A DNA stretch of 64,000 nucleotides from a virus. Location of the stretch: positions 1-64,000 of IMG/VR virus record IMGVR_UViG_3300044825_000714, one strand, 5' to 3'. The notes beneath the pieces were generated by a model. It searched no databases. It was not told the DNA's origin and was given only the letters and a program-made list of their open reading frames with translations. Made by a program: the position numbers and the translations under genes. Below, in pieces: positions 56,239-64,000 of this stretch (positions are counted from its first letter, which is position 1; each line of letters starts with the position of its first letter).

Positions 56239-56480
56239 GCCTACTTCTGGGTGCGCTTGCTGATGAGGACAAGCTGAAAAGCCTTGCGTCCAAGGGCATG
56301 ATGGGAGCGATCCCGATGATGCTCACCCGGGACAGCCAGAAGGATTCTGCGGAAGCAGAACGTCAGAAAGCGATTGCTGCCTCTGCGCGTGGTGAGGGTA
56401 TGAAAAAAGGCGGCATGACTGCCTCCAAACGCGCGGATGGTATTGCCCAACGCGGTAAAACTCGCGGAAGGATGGTGTGA
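56235..56480 (+). CDS. Small protein ending in ADGIAQRGKTRGRMV
   Basis: An 81-residue protein. Helical N-terminus (MSLLLGALADEDKLKSLASK, AIAASARGEGMKKGG) with the tag at residues 57-81. ATGA overlap with the gene before. Confidence 0.65.
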   Translation: MSLLLGALADEDKLKSLASKGMMGAIPMMLTRDSQKDSAEAERQKAIAASARGEGMKKGGMTASKRADGIAQRGKTRGRMV

Positions 56481-56481
56481 C

Positions 56482-57075
56482 GTGAAAAAAGCTAGACGAT
56501 ACGCCGAAGGCGATGTAGTCGATGTCGATGAAGGCGCGATCTCTGGACCGGCTCCGAAAGAGGCGGTAGCAGAAGAAGCGCGATTGGTTTCTTCTGAAAA
56601 AGAAGAAAAGCCGGAGACCTTCAAAGAGGCGTTTAGCAAAGCGCGCCGCGCTGGTGACAAGACGTTTGAATGGAACGGCAAAACTTACTCCACGAAAGTG
56701 GCAGGTGAGTCCAAGTCAGAAACCAAATCGACTGCACCAGCAGAGCGCAAGTCCGCCGCAAGTGCGGAGTCTAAGCCTGCCACTCGCACCACGAATTTTC
56801 CTTCTGGCTCGTTGGCCGGTAGGATTGCCAGATCGCAAGGCGCGGTTAGTACTGTTCCGGAACCCACCTCTTCGGCGGGGGAGAAGAGTGCCCGACAGCG
56901 TCAAGAGACCATGGACATGTTCTCTCGCATGGGTAAAAAACTCCAGCGATACATGGGCACTCAAGAGACTCGGGATCGTCTGAAAGCCGAAGGCTATGCC
57001 AAGGGTGGAATGACCGCTTCCAAGCGTGCTGATGGTATTGCCCAGCGCGGCAAGACTCGCGGGAAGGTGTACTGA
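56482..57075 (+). CDS. Tag-bearing protein with FKEAF..ARRAG..TFEWNGK segment
   Basis: A 197-residue protein, GTG start. Residues 1-40 are acidic, and ETFKEAFSKARRAGDKTFEW, NGKTYSTKVAGE forms a recognisable internal-protein segment. A disordered region, a helix (RQETMDMFSRMGKKLQRYMG) and the ADGIAQRGKTRG tag follow. Possibly a minor head or ejection component. Confidence 0.65.
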   Translation: MKKARRYAEGDVVDVDEGAISGPAPKEAVAEEARLVSSEKEEKPETFKEAFSKARRAGDKTFEWNGKTYSTKVAGESKSETKSTAPAERKSAASAESKPATRTTNFPSGSLAGRIARSQGAVSTVPEPTSSAGEKSARQRQETMDMFSRMGKKLQRYMGTQETRDRLKAEGYAKGGMTASKRADGIAQRGKTRGKVY

Positions 57076-57076
57076 C

Positions 57077-57352
57077 ATGATGGCCAGCCGTGGGATGGGC
57101 GCAATCCGTCCGAGCAAGATGCCCAAGGGGGTCAAAAAGCCCCGGCGGGATGACACCGACTTCACTCAGTACGCTGAGGGCGGGAAGGTGAACGCGGCTG
57201 GCAATTACACGAAACCTGAACTCAGGAAACGCATCGTCAGCCAAGTTAAAGCCGCTGCCACTCACGGCACCGGGGCAGGCCAATGGTCGGCCCGTAAGGC
57301 TCAGCTTGTCGCTAAGAAGTACAAGGCCGCTGGCGGGGGATATCGTGACTAA
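57077..57352 (+). CDS. DUF5872-like basic protein
   Basis: A 91-residue protein: MPKGVKKPRRDDTDFTQYAE, GGKVNAAGNYTKPELRKRIV, then GTGAGQWSARKAQLVAKKYK, the DUF5872-type ending. The AEGGKVNAAG motif is related to the other Gly-rich tags. Likely DNA-associated. ATG 57077; 57080 is also possible. Confidence 0.7.
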   Translation: MMASRGMGAIRPSKMPKGVKKPRRDDTDFTQYAEGGKVNAAGNYTKPELRKRIVSQVKAAATHGTGAGQWSARKAQLVAKKYKAAGGGYRD

Positions 57353-57662
57353 AGACGAGTTGCCTGAGCGCGATCAGCCAAAAGCTGACGGTGTGCGGTT
57401 GACCCCGCATTTCGTGGCACTTGACAAAAATTTTAAGGGCGCGGGCGGACGGCTTTCGTACACAAAAGAATTAGACAAAAACTCCAGCATTCAGGCGTAT
57501 GTTGATGCTATGGCTGGCAAACCCGAAGGGCAGTCCGCGTTCATCAAACCTCAGAAAGTTGGCGTGGAGTACCGTCGTTCGTTTGCCAAGGGTGGCATGA
57601 CTGCCTCCAAACGAGCCGACGGAATTGCGCAGCGTGGTAAAACGCGGGGGAAGTTGGTGTGA
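57345..57662 (+). CDS. Tag-bearing protein ending in ADGIAQRGKTRGKLV
   Basis: A 105-residue protein, GTG start overlapping the upstream stop. TKDELPERDQPKADGVRLTP, HFVALDKNFKGAGGRLSYTK, SSIQAYVDAMAGKPEG, then the tag at residues 82-105. A beta-rich middle distinguishes it from its neighbours. Confidence 0.65.
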   Translation: MTKDELPERDQPKADGVRLTPHFVALDKNFKGAGGRLSYTKELDKNSSIQAYVDAMAGKPEGQSAFIKPQKVGVEYRRSFAKGGMTASKRADGIAQRGKTRGKLV

Positions 57663-57892
57663 AAGCGCCGCAAAAGTCTCTTAAAGACTGGACCGCGCAA
57701 AAGTGGAGGACCAAGAGTGGCAAACCGTCTAGTAAAACTGGTGAGCGATATCTTCCAGAAGCTGCGATCAAAAGCCTCAGCCCTGCTGAGTACGCTGCGA
57801 CAACTCGTGCAAAGCGTGCGGGGAAAGCTGCCGGGAAGCAGTTCGTAGCCCAGCCCAAAGGCATAGCTAAGAAAACAGCGAGGTTTCGATAA
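57659..57892 (+). CDS. Small conserved basic phage protein
   Basis: A 77-residue protein KAPQKSLKDWTAQKWRTKSG, then TGERYLPEAAIKSLSPAEYA, ATTRAKRAGKAAGKQFVAQP, KGIAKKTARFR. This KSL.DW...WRTKSGKPS type is frequent in environmental phages. GTGA overlap at the start, TAATG at the end. Possible DNA binder. Confidence 0.75.
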   Translation: MKAPQKSLKDWTAQKWRTKSGKPSSKTGERYLPEAAIKSLSPAEYAATTRAKRAGKAAGKQFVAQPKGIAKKTARFR

Positions 57893-58158
57893 TGGCAAAG
57901 TTTCCTGACCTGACGGGTGACGGCAAGGTCACTCAAGCTGACATCCTCAAAGGCCGTGGCGTTGAGGGAATGAAGAAGGGTGGCAGCACCAAATGGATTC
58001 AGTCCGCCATCAAGAAGCCCGGGGCTCTGCGCTCCGCGCTTGGTGCCAAAGAAGGCAAGCCGATTCCTGCAAAGAAGCTGGCCGCTGCCGCAAAGAAGCC
58101 GGGGAAACTTGGTCAGCGTGCGCGGCTTGCCCAAACCCTGAAGAAACTGGGGAAGTAA
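57892..58158 (+). CDS. Small protein with EF-hand-like loop
   Basis: An 88-residue protein. DLTGDGKVTQADILKGRGVE at residues 5-24 is a calcium-binding-like loop (D-x-T-G-D-G-x-V-x-x-A-D) as in dockerins. A basic helical end follows (KKPGKLGQRARLAQTLKKLG). Calcium binding is inferred from the loop only. Confidence 0.7.
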   Translation: MAKFPDLTGDGKVTQADILKGRGVEGMKKGGSTKWIQSAIKKPGALRSALGAKEGKPIPAKKLAAAAKKPGKLGQRARLAQTLKKLGK

Positions 58159-59091
58159 ATGGCTCAGACATCCGGCTCCTCCGCATTCAACCTTGACCTG
58201 ACCGAGTTGGTCGAGGAGGCGTTTGAGCGGGCGGGTTCGGAGCTTCGCACGGGTTACGACCTGCGTACCGCACGGCGGTCGCTCAACATCATGTTCGCGG
58301 ATTGGGCCAACCGTGGCATCAATCTGTGGACGATTGAGCAGGGTCTGATTGACCTTGTCCCGGGCCAGAACACCTACGCACTGCCAACGGATACGGTTGA
58401 TTTGCTGGAGCACGTCATCCGCACGGGCGCAAACGTGGCGGCGACTCAAGCCGACCTGACGATTACCCGGATCAGCGTCTCGACCTACGCCACGCTGCCC
58501 AACAAGCTACAGCAAGCCCGACCGATTCAGGTCTGGGTGCAGCGGTACAACGGCCAGCAGTCTCCGACGGGACTGACTCTGAGCGGCAGCATCAATGCTT
58601 CGGTAAACCAGATTACCCTGAACTCCGTGGTGGGCCTGCCTGCTACTGGGTTCGTGAAGATCGACTCTGAGATCATCAACTACGGGTACATCACCGGTAA
58701 CACTCTGTACAACTGCTTCCGGGGGCAGGACAACACAACTGCTGCGTCGCACAATAGTGGCGCGGCGGTCTATTGGCAGCAGCTTCCGGCAATTACGGTG
58801 TGGCCTACCCCGGACAACTCTCAGGCGTATCAGTTCGTGTACTGGCGACTGCGCCGCACGCAGGATGCTGGTGGCGGTGTGAACGTCATGGATGTACCAT
58901 TTAGGTTTATTCCGTGTATGGCTGCGGGGCTAGCGTACTACGTTGCTATGAAAGTGCCCGGTGGTGCTGAGCGTTTGGCGTTGTTGAAGGCGCAGTACGA
59001 CGAGGCATGGCAGCTTGCCGCTGATGAAGACCGTGAAAAGGCAGCCGTGCGGTTTGTGCCCCGGCAGCAGTTCATTGGGAGTTCTTACTGA
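58159..59091 (+). CDS. Head-tail adaptor-like protein 1
   Basis: A 310-residue protein: helical N-terminus (AFNLDLTELVEEAFERAGSE, LNIMFADWANRGINLWTIEQ), beta insert with a calcium-like or DUF region (QITLNSVVGLPATGFVKIDS), and helical end (AERLALLKAQYDEAWQLAAD). It resembles adaptors that join portal and tail (gp4/gp11-like). Position among neck genes fits. Shares TGATG with the next gene. Confidence 0.72.
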   Translation: MAQTSGSSAFNLDLTELVEEAFERAGSELRTGYDLRTARRSLNIMFADWANRGINLWTIEQGLIDLVPGQNTYALPTDTVDLLEHVIRTGANVAATQADLTITRISVSTYATLPNKLQQARPIQVWVQRYNGQQSPTGLTLSGSINASVNQITLNSVVGLPATGFVKIDSEIINYGYITGNTLYNCFRGQDNTTAASHNSGAAVYWQQLPAITVWPTPDNSQAYQFVYWRLRRTQDAGGGVNVMDVPFRFIPCMAAGLAYYVAMKVPGGAERLALLKAQYDEAWQLAADEDREKAAVRFVPRQQFIGSSY

Positions 59092-59513
59092 TGGGTAACC
59101 GGTTCGCCAGCGGTAAGTATGCAATTGCTCAGTGCGACCGCTGCGATCAGCGGTTCAAGCTGTCGTTGCTGCGCCGTGAGGTGATCAAGACCAAGAACTA
59201 CGAGTTGTTGGTCTGCCCGGAGTGCTGGGACCCTGATCAGCCGCAGTTGCAGTTGGGCATGTATCCTGTGGACGACCCGCAGGGTTTGCGTAATCCCCGC
59301 CCAGATCGCAGCTACCGGCTGTCTGGCACGAGTGGCTTGCAGATTCAGCCCGGAGGTGGCCCTCTGGGCACCGGGTCTGTGGAGGCGGGTAGCCGCATAT
59401 TTCAATGGGGCTGGGCACCGGTGGGTGGAGCCAGTTTGAACGACGCAGGTCTGACCCCTAACAACTTGGTTTTATCTGTGCAATTGGGTACAGTAACGGT
59501 ATCCACGACGTAA
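59091..59513 (+). CDS. Zinc-ribbon virion-region protein
   Basis: A 140-residue protein. CDRCDQRFKLSLLRREVIKT and LLVCPECWDPDQPQLQL give two C-x2-C pairs, a zinc ribbon. A Gly-rich middle and beta end (NNLVLSVQLGTVTVST) follow. This protein type recurs near tail-adaptor genes of environmental podoviruses. Confidence 0.72.
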   Translation: MGNRFASGKYAIAQCDRCDQRFKLSLLRREVIKTKNYELLVCPECWDPDQPQLQLGMYPVDDPQGLRNPRPDRSYRLSGTSGLQIQPGGGPLGTGSVEAGSRIFQWGWAPVGGASLNDAGLTPNNLVLSVQLGTVTVSTT

Positions 59514-59522
59514 GGAGTGAAC

Positions 59523-59699
59523 ATGGACGCGATGAAGAAAGTGGCTAAGGCCGAAGTCAAAGCCCACGAGAAGCGCATGCACGGCGCTAAAGGCATGCGG
59601 GCGGGCGGCAAGACCAACGCCGACATGCTCAAGATGGGCCGTAATCTGGCTAAGGTTGCCAACCAGATGAATCCGGGCCGCAAACAACGAGGGGTCTGA
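59523..59699 (+). CDS. Small basic helical protein
   Basis: A 58-residue protein MDAMKKVAKAEVKAHEKRMH, GAKGMRAGGKTNADMLKMGR, NLAKVANQMNPGRKQRGV. AAGGAG before ATG 59523. Strongly basic; a possible internal DNA-associated protein. Confidence 0.68.
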   Translation: MDAMKKVAKAEVKAHEKRMHGAKGMRAGGKTNADMLKMGRNLAKVANQMNPGRKQRGV

Positions 59700-59700
59700 T

Positions 59701-59952
59701 ATGCACAGCCAAGACGAATTCAAATATTTCCCGGCGGATACCAAAGATCCGATTGGGAAGTACGTCCAGCCCAAGGTCTATGCATCTGTTGTGGTAGGTG
59801 AAGAGCCCGCCAAAGAAACGATGCGCAAGGCCAACGTGAGTGTGGCCAACACTCGTAGCCAAGACTACCCGCCGACCAAAACCAGCGGCGAAAAGATTCG
59901 CGGCACCGGCGCGGCTACGAAGGGCACGATGTTCCGGGGTCCGTCGGCCTGA
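59701..59952 (+). CDS. Small protein with GTGAATKG C-terminus
   Basis: An 83-residue protein MHSQDEFKYFPADTKDPIGK, then TSGEKIRGTGAATKGTMFRG. The RGTGAATKGT...RGP ending is common in phages and acts like a second tag type. Function unknown. Confidence 0.65.
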   Translation: MHSQDEFKYFPADTKDPIGKYVQPKVYASVVVGEEPAKETMRKANVSVANTRSQDYPPTKTSGEKIRGTGAATKGTMFRGPSA

Positions 59953-59960
59953 GATAGACC

Positions 59961-60668
59961 ATGAACTACGCTTCGCTCGTCACTGCGATTCAGGATTACA
60001 CTGAGAATACGTTTCAGTATTCGACCACGCCGTCGATTATCAACACGTTCATTCAGCAGGCCGAGCAGCGTATTTTCAACTCGGTTCAGTTTCCTTCGCT
60101 TCGCAAGAACGTGACGGGCATCACAACTGCGGCCAACAAGTATCTCTCCGCTCCCACCGACTTTCTCGCGGTGTATTCTCTGGCGGTCGTGGATGGGTCT
60201 GGCAACTACGAGTACCTGCTCAACAAGGATGTGAACTTCATCCGGCAGGCGTACCCAAATCCGAACGATCAAGCGATCCCCAAGTACTACGCGCTGTTTG
60301 GTCCCACGACCACGGGCGGAGCCAACCCAGTGCTGACGGACGAGTTGTCGTTCATTCTGGGGCCGACCCCGGATGCGCAGTACACGGTGGAGCTTCACTA
60401 CTTCTTCTATCCGGAGTCCATCACCGTGGCTGCGGATGGGCAGACTTGGCTGGGCGATAACTTTGACTCGGTGCTGCTGTACGGTTCGCTGGTTGAGGCG
60501 TATACGTACATGAAGGGCGAGACCGACATGATGGCCTTGTACGACGGCAAGTACAAGGAAGCGCTGGCTCTGGCGCAACGTCTGGGTGATGGCCTTGAGC
60601 GTAGCGATGCGTACCGCAGTGGTCAGGCGCGTCTTGCACCGCTGCCGCAGAATAGCGGGGTCCGATAA
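59961..60668 (+). CDS. Head-tail adaptor-like protein 2
   Basis: A 235-residue protein MNYASLVTAIQDYTENTFQY, TPSIINTFIQQAEQRIFNSV, then PSLRKNVTGITTAANKYLSAP and helices at the end (DMMALYDGKYKEALALAQRL). This is the SU10/T7-type adaptor layout. It is more family-like than 58159-59091, so two neck proteins may stack. Confidence 0.78.
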   Translation: MNYASLVTAIQDYTENTFQYSTTPSIINTFIQQAEQRIFNSVQFPSLRKNVTGITTAANKYLSAPTDFLAVYSLAVVDGSGNYEYLLNKDVNFIRQAYPNPNDQAIPKYYALFGPTTTGGANPVLTDELSFILGPTPDAQYTVELHYFFYPESITVAADGQTWLGDNFDSVLLYGSLVEAYTYMKGETDMMALYDGKYKEALALAQRLGDGLERSDAYRSGQARLAPLPQNSGVR

Positions 60669-61091
60669 ATGGCGTTTACGGGCAATTACTCCTGCAACAC
60701 GCTGCGCTCTGGTCTTGCGAACGGGACGATTAACTTCGCCTCTGACACGTTTTATCTGGCGCTGTACACCAACTCAGCTACGCTGGATCAGACCACTACC
60801 GAGTACACCACGACTGGGGAAGCATCGGGCGGCAACTATGTTGCAGGTGGGCAGGTAGTCACAGCGACGATCTCTGAGCAGACGACTGCCAGCGGTAGCA
60901 TCACGTACATCAATTTCTCGGCTCCTGCGTGGACCGGCGCGATTACGGCGCGGGGGGCTCTGATCTACACACCCGGAGCCAACGGTGCTGTCTGCGTTCT
61001 GGACTTCGGTTCAGACAAAACCTCAACCAATTCTTTCACTGTGCAGATGCCCGCTAACACCAGCACGTCTGCTTTAATTCGGCTTGTTTAA
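60669..61091 (+). CDS. Fibre-base or tail structural protein
   Basis: A 140-residue beta-rich protein (MAFTGNYSCNTLRSGLANGT, FYLALYTNSATLDQTTTEYT, SGSITYINFSAPAWTGAITA, ALIYTPGANGAVCVLDFGSD). Typical immunoglobulin-like virion protein. Not an enzyme. Confidence 0.65.
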   Translation: MAFTGNYSCNTLRSGLANGTINFASDTFYLALYTNSATLDQTTTEYTTTGEASGGNYVAGGQVVTATISEQTTASGSITYINFSAPAWTGAITARGALIYTPGANGAVCVLDFGSDKTSTNSFTVQMPANTSTSALIRLV

Positions 61092-61100
61092 GGAGCAACC

Positions 61101-61622
61101 ATGTTCAACGAAAAAGTTAAAGCTGGCGGCGTGTTCACTGTGCAGTGTCACGACCAAGACGGCAACCTGAAATGGCAGGCTGAGAAGCACAACCTCGTGG
61201 TCAACGTCGGCCTCAAGGACATGAACGACAAGTACTTCCTCGGTAGCGGCTACACCGCTGCGTGGTACATCGGTCTGTACGGCGCGGCTTCTTCCAACAA
61301 CCCGGCGGCTGGCGACACCATGGCCTCGCACGCTGGCTGGACGGAGGTCACTGACTACAGCCAATCGACCCGCCCCGCTGCTACGTTCGCTGCGGCTACC
61401 ACCGCTGACCCGTCTGTGATCACGAACTCGGCGTCTCCGGCTACGTTCAGCATCAACGGCACGACCGTTGTGGGCGGCGCGTTCCTGACCAGCGACAACA
61501 CCAAGGGTGGCACGACCGGCATCCTGTTCTCGGCTTCGGACTTCCAGTCTCCCGGCGACCGCTCGGTTGTTAACGGCGATACGCTGACCGTCACCTACAC
61601 CTTCAGCCTCGACGCTGCTTAA
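61101..61622 (+). CDS. Virion structural protein
   Basis: A 173-residue beta-sandwich protein (MFNEKVKAGGVFTVQCHDQD, WYIGLYGAASSNNPAAGDTM, ASHAGWTEVTDYSQSTRPAA, DTLTVTYTFSLDAA). Belongs to the family of DTMASHAGWTE-containing tail proteins of environmental phages. AGGAGC precedes. Confidence 0.7.
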   Translation: MFNEKVKAGGVFTVQCHDQDGNLKWQAEKHNLVVNVGLKDMNDKYFLGSGYTAAWYIGLYGAASSNNPAAGDTMASHAGWTEVTDYSQSTRPAATFAAATTADPSVITNSASPATFSINGTTVVGGAFLTSDNTKGGTTGILFSASDFQSPGDRSVVNGDTLTVTYTFSLDAA

Positions 61623-61631
61623 GGAGGCCAC

Positions 61632-61811
61632 ATGGCTACCGCTTTCAAGAAGGGCGACGTTGTGAAGCTGACCACCGTAGTGCCGCAAGGCCCGGTGCTG
61701 GCTCTGCGTATGGACGACAGCGGCATCATCCAGTACCTCGTAGAGTGGGTGGATGCCAACGGTGTCACGCAACAACGCTGGTTCGACGAAGACCAACTGA
61801 CGGGGGCCTGA
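61632..61811 (+). CDS. DUF2158-like small protein
   Basis: A 59-residue protein MATAFKKGDVVKLTTVVPQG, PVLALRMDDSGIIQYLVEWV, DANGVTQQRWFDEDQLTGA. The KKGDVVKL...WF.E..L order is the YodC/DUF2158 fold. AAGGAGG before the ATG. Function unknown. Confidence 0.7.
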   Translation: MATAFKKGDVVKLTTVVPQGPVLALRMDDSGIIQYLVEWVDANGVTQQRWFDEDQLTGA

Positions 61812-61812
61812 T

Positions 61813-62271
61813 ATGGCCTTCGTCCTTGCGGACCGAGTCCGCGAGACCACGACAACGACCGGCACCGGTTCGGTGACGCTGGCGGGAGCCGTCACGGGGT
61901 TTCAGACCTTCGCGGCCATCGGCAACGGCAACATCACCTACTACACCATCGCGGGTCAGGGCACCTCTGAGTGGGAGGTGGGGATTGGCACGTATACGGC
62001 CTCGGGCACGACACTGTCTCGGGACACGGTGCTGGCGTCGAGCAACTCCGGGTCGCTGGTGAATTTCTCCGCTGGCACCAAGGACGTGTTTTGTGACTAC
62101 CCCGCTGGCCGCGCTGTGATTGGTGGCATGGGGTACATCGAGAACGCCGCCACGATCACAACGTCTTCGACAATCAACACGGGTAACAACGCTATCAGTG
62201 GTGGGCCGGTGACGGTCAACAGCGGCGTTACGGTGACGGTGCCCTCCGGGTCTACTTGGACGGTTGTCTGA
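61813..62271 (+). CDS. Tail fibre protein with TVNSGVTVTVPSGSTW tail
   Basis: A 152-residue protein. MAFVLADRVRETTTTTGTGS, VTLAGAVTGFQTFAAIGNGN, TYYTIAGQGTSEWEVGIGTY are typical fibre-region repeats, and the end PVTVNSGVTVTVPSGSTWTV recurs in 63357-63947. Its stop forms TGATG with the next gene. Confidence 0.72.
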   Translation: MAFVLADRVRETTTTTGTGSVTLAGAVTGFQTFAAIGNGNITYYTIAGQGTSEWEVGIGTYTASGTTLSRDTVLASSNSGSLVNFSAGTKDVFCDYPAGRAVIGGMGYIENAATITTSSTINTGNNAISGGPVTVNSGVTVTVPSGSTWTVV

Positions 62272-63356
62272 TGTTTGGCTTCTACGCGTTCTCTACTACC
62301 GCCTTCTCAGCGCTGGCGGGGAACGTGTTCACGGCTGCGGTTATTGAGTCCGCAACGGCAACGGATACCAACGTCGCCCAGATTTCTGTACCGGCTTCTG
62401 TCTCAGAGCTTGCTTCGGGGGTGGACGCCGTTGCGGCACGTATCACTTTTGGTACGGCAGTTTCGGAGTCTGCTACGGGCAGCGACGCGGTTGCATCTCT
62501 GGCGACGTTTGGTGGTGTGATCGCTGAGTCCGCTACGGGCAGCGAGACCGTGGCTGCTGCGGCGACGTTTGTGAGCGCGGTGAATGAGATTGCGACGGGT
62601 ACGGATACGGTTTCTTCTGTCCCGAACTACGCGGTGAGCGTAGCGGAGTCTGCTGCGGGTACAGATACTGTTCTGGCTGGCGCGGTGCTTACTTCAGCAA
62701 TTGCTGAAACCGCCGAGGGCACGGACTTCACTTTTACCCAGCATGCCGTGTTTGGTGTGGTGGACGAAGGAGCAACGGGTACCGACACAGTTTCTGCCGC
62801 TGTGACTTTCCCGGCGCGTGTGGCGGAGTCTGCTCAAGGCAGCGAAACAAATTCTGCGGCTGTAAACTTTGCGGTTAGTTTTGTAGCAGGTGTGACGGCG
62901 CAGGATACGGTTGCTTCGCTGCCCACCTACTCTGCCCAGATTGCTGAGACAGCTACCGGGTCGGATGCGACGATTCCGAGCCTTGTCTATTTTGGCTTTG
63001 TGGAAGAGACTGTGACAAGTACGGACACTGCCGCATCCCAAGTGGCATACGGGGCTTTAGTGGCTGAGGCGGCTACGGGCAGCGAGACCATGGTGGCTGC
63101 GGCCACCTTCCCGGCGTTTGTAGATGAGAGCGCCCAAGCGGCGGAAGCTTTTGCTGTGATCGCGGCGTTTGCTGCCCTGATCCGAGAAAACGTAAACGCG
63201 GCGGACCAGATTATGGCCCGCCTGAAGTGGGAACTGATTGCGGACGCGCAGTCTGCTGGGTGGACCGTTATTGATGACACGGGGCCTTCCTCGTGGCAAA
63301 ATGTTTCAACTTCGGCTGACGCTGGCTGGCGCAACATCGACACGAAGGAGCCTTAA
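62271..63356 (+). CDS. Fibre protein with about 15 near-identical beta repeats
   Basis: A 361-residue protein. After a short start (MFGFYAFSTTAFSALAGNVF) comes a chain of about 15 units of roughly 20 residues, consensus E-[SAT]-A-T-G-[ST]-[DE]-T-V. It ends with WTVIDDTGPSSWQNVSTSAD. The units give a beta-solenoid-like shaft. Slippage between units could change fibre length. Confidence 0.75.
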   Translation: MFGFYAFSTTAFSALAGNVFTAAVIESATATDTNVAQISVPASVSELASGVDAVAARITFGTAVSESATGSDAVASLATFGGVIAESATGSETVAAAATFVSAVNEIATGTDTVSSVPNYAVSVAESAAGTDTVLAGAVLTSAIAETAEGTDFTFTQHAVFGVVDEGATGTDTVSAAVTFPARVAESAQGSETNSAAVNFAVSFVAGVTAQDTVASLPTYSAQIAETATGSDATIPSLVYFGFVEETVTSTDTAASQVAYGALVAEAATGSETMVAAATFPAFVDESAQAAEAFAVIAAFAALIRENVNAADQIMARLKWELIADAQSAGWTVIDDTGPSSWQNVSTSADAGWRNIDTKEP

Positions 63357-63947
63357 ATGCCATCCGCATATACCTCGCTGCTCGGGTTCGTGCAGCCCGT
63401 CACCGGGGAGTTAAACAACACCTGGGGCAACGCGGTTAACAACCAACTCACGCAGTTGGTTGAAGATTCTATTGCTGCTACGTCTACCGCCAGCGTGACC
63501 GCTGGTGACTGGACCCTGTCCACCACCGCTGGTGGTGCGCAAAACGAAGCACGCACGGCCATTCTGATTGCTACCGGCACGCCCGGTACGGCTCGGGTGG
63601 TCTACGCGCCCAAGTCCAGCAAGACCTATGTGGTCATCAACAACAGCGACAGCGTCCTGACGCTCAAAGGCGGCCCGGCTTCCCCCACGACGGGTATTGC
63701 GCTGCCTGCTGGTGGCTCGGTGTTGGCTGCGTGGGACAGCAATGTGGGCGACTTCGTAAAGGTCGCCGGAGGTGGCGGTGGCGCTACGGGTGGCGGTGCC
63801 AACCAAGTGTTTTTTGAGAACGACCAGACGGTGACCAACGACTACACCATCCCCGGCAACAAGAATGCCGGTACGTTTGGCCCGATTACTGTTGACAGCG
63901 GCATCACGGTCACGGTCTCGTCCGGCGCTGTGTGGACTGTGGTTTAA
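63357..63947 (+). CDS. Tail fibre protein
   Basis: A 196-residue protein. MPSAYTSLLGFVQPVTGELN, NTWGNAVNNQLTQLVEDSIA (attachment domain) then a beta body (TYVVINNSDSVLTLKGGPAS) and a Gly stretch before the shared end ITVDSGITVTVSSGAVWTV. AAGGAG-type site in the 3' region of the next gene. Confidence 0.75.
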   Translation: MPSAYTSLLGFVQPVTGELNNTWGNAVNNQLTQLVEDSIAATSTASVTAGDWTLSTTAGGAQNEARTAILIATGTPGTARVVYAPKSSKTYVVINNSDSVLTLKGGPASPTTGIALPAGGSVLAAWDSNVGDFVKVAGGGGGATGGGANQVFFENDQTVTNDYTIPGNKNAGTFGPITVDSGITVTVSSGAVWTVV

Positions 63948-63958
63948 GGAGTAGAGAT

Positions 63959-64000
63959 ATGCCCATCACAATTTCTGGAACGACTGGTATTGCTGGAGTT
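63959..64000 (+). CDS. Tail fibre-region protein, 5' fragment (continues past window)
   Basis: ATG 63959 begins MPITISGTTGIAGV, a common start of small fibre proteins, with GGAGT upstream. Only 14 residues are visible. It may belong to the same fibre cassette as 1-304 if the genome is circular or permuted. Confidence 0.6.
   Translation, partial: MPITISGTTGIAGV

Noticed and set aside
1-64000. tRNA genes, integrase or phage RNA polymerase
   Set aside because: None seen: no cloverleaf with a CCA end, no tyrosine or serine recombinase motifs, no T7-like polymerase. This supports a lytic phage relying on host transcription.
1-64000. Diversity-generating retroelement near fibre genes
   Set aside because: No reverse transcriptase (YxDD) and no paired template/variable repeats recognised.

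Overview
This window is a large part of a tailed double-stranded DNA phage genome, most likely a strictly lytic podovirus-like phage of a Gram-negative, GC-rich host. A betaproteobacterial or other freshwater proteobacterial host is an inference from protein style only. The evidence is a P22-type portal, large terminase, HK97-fold-like capsid protein, no tape-measure or sheath genes, two adaptor-like proteins, a 2206-residue ejection-type protein and a GH19 endolysin with a 3-TM holin. I see no integrase, phage RNA polymerase, tRNA or CRISPR array. Promoters look like host sigma70 sites.

Layout. (1) 1-19505, plus strand: end of a tail-fibre cassette with a GIY-YIG endonuclease, glycine-rich fibre, cupin and receptor-type protein; lysis genes; two large virion proteins; then ejection proteins with an embedded GNAT gene, ending in the giant protein that carries a zinc-peptidase motif. 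(2) 19502-30137, minus strand: DNA metabolism with primase-helicase (PrimPol-DUF927), a probable ssDNA-binding protein, SNF2-type helicase, two PD-(D/E)XK nucleases (one frameshifted), family A DNA polymerase and a DUF3310 protein. (3) 30157-39144, minus strand: a tight run of small genes, most joined by 4-nt start/stop overlaps. It contains a VRR-type nuclease, a Rap1a/Tai-like secreted protein, a NinX-like protein, and a MoxR ATPase plus VWA/HExxH protein that act with the DUF3150 protein just upstream. (4) 39148-44730, minus strand: separated small genes with structured leaders, eight copies of an 18-nt palindromic element, sigma70-like promoters, intrinsic terminators, and a duplicated 205-residue protein of unknown function. 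An AT-rich noncoding stretch (41.7-42.2 kb) with two DnaA boxes and 19 TGGAA/TTCCA motifs is my candidate replication origin. (5) 45067-64000, plus strand: terminase, portal, scaffold, capsid, decoration, a series of small basic proteins sharing a C-terminal motif, adaptors and fibre genes running off the window.

How it works together: the minus-strand half replicates DNA and modifies the host, and the plus-strand half packages, builds and lyses. The two halves diverge at about 44.75-45.05 kb and converge at 19502-19505, where both stop codons share the four bases CTAG. The most unusual content is in 38.5-44.8 kb and in the C-terminal tag family at 56-57.7 kb.
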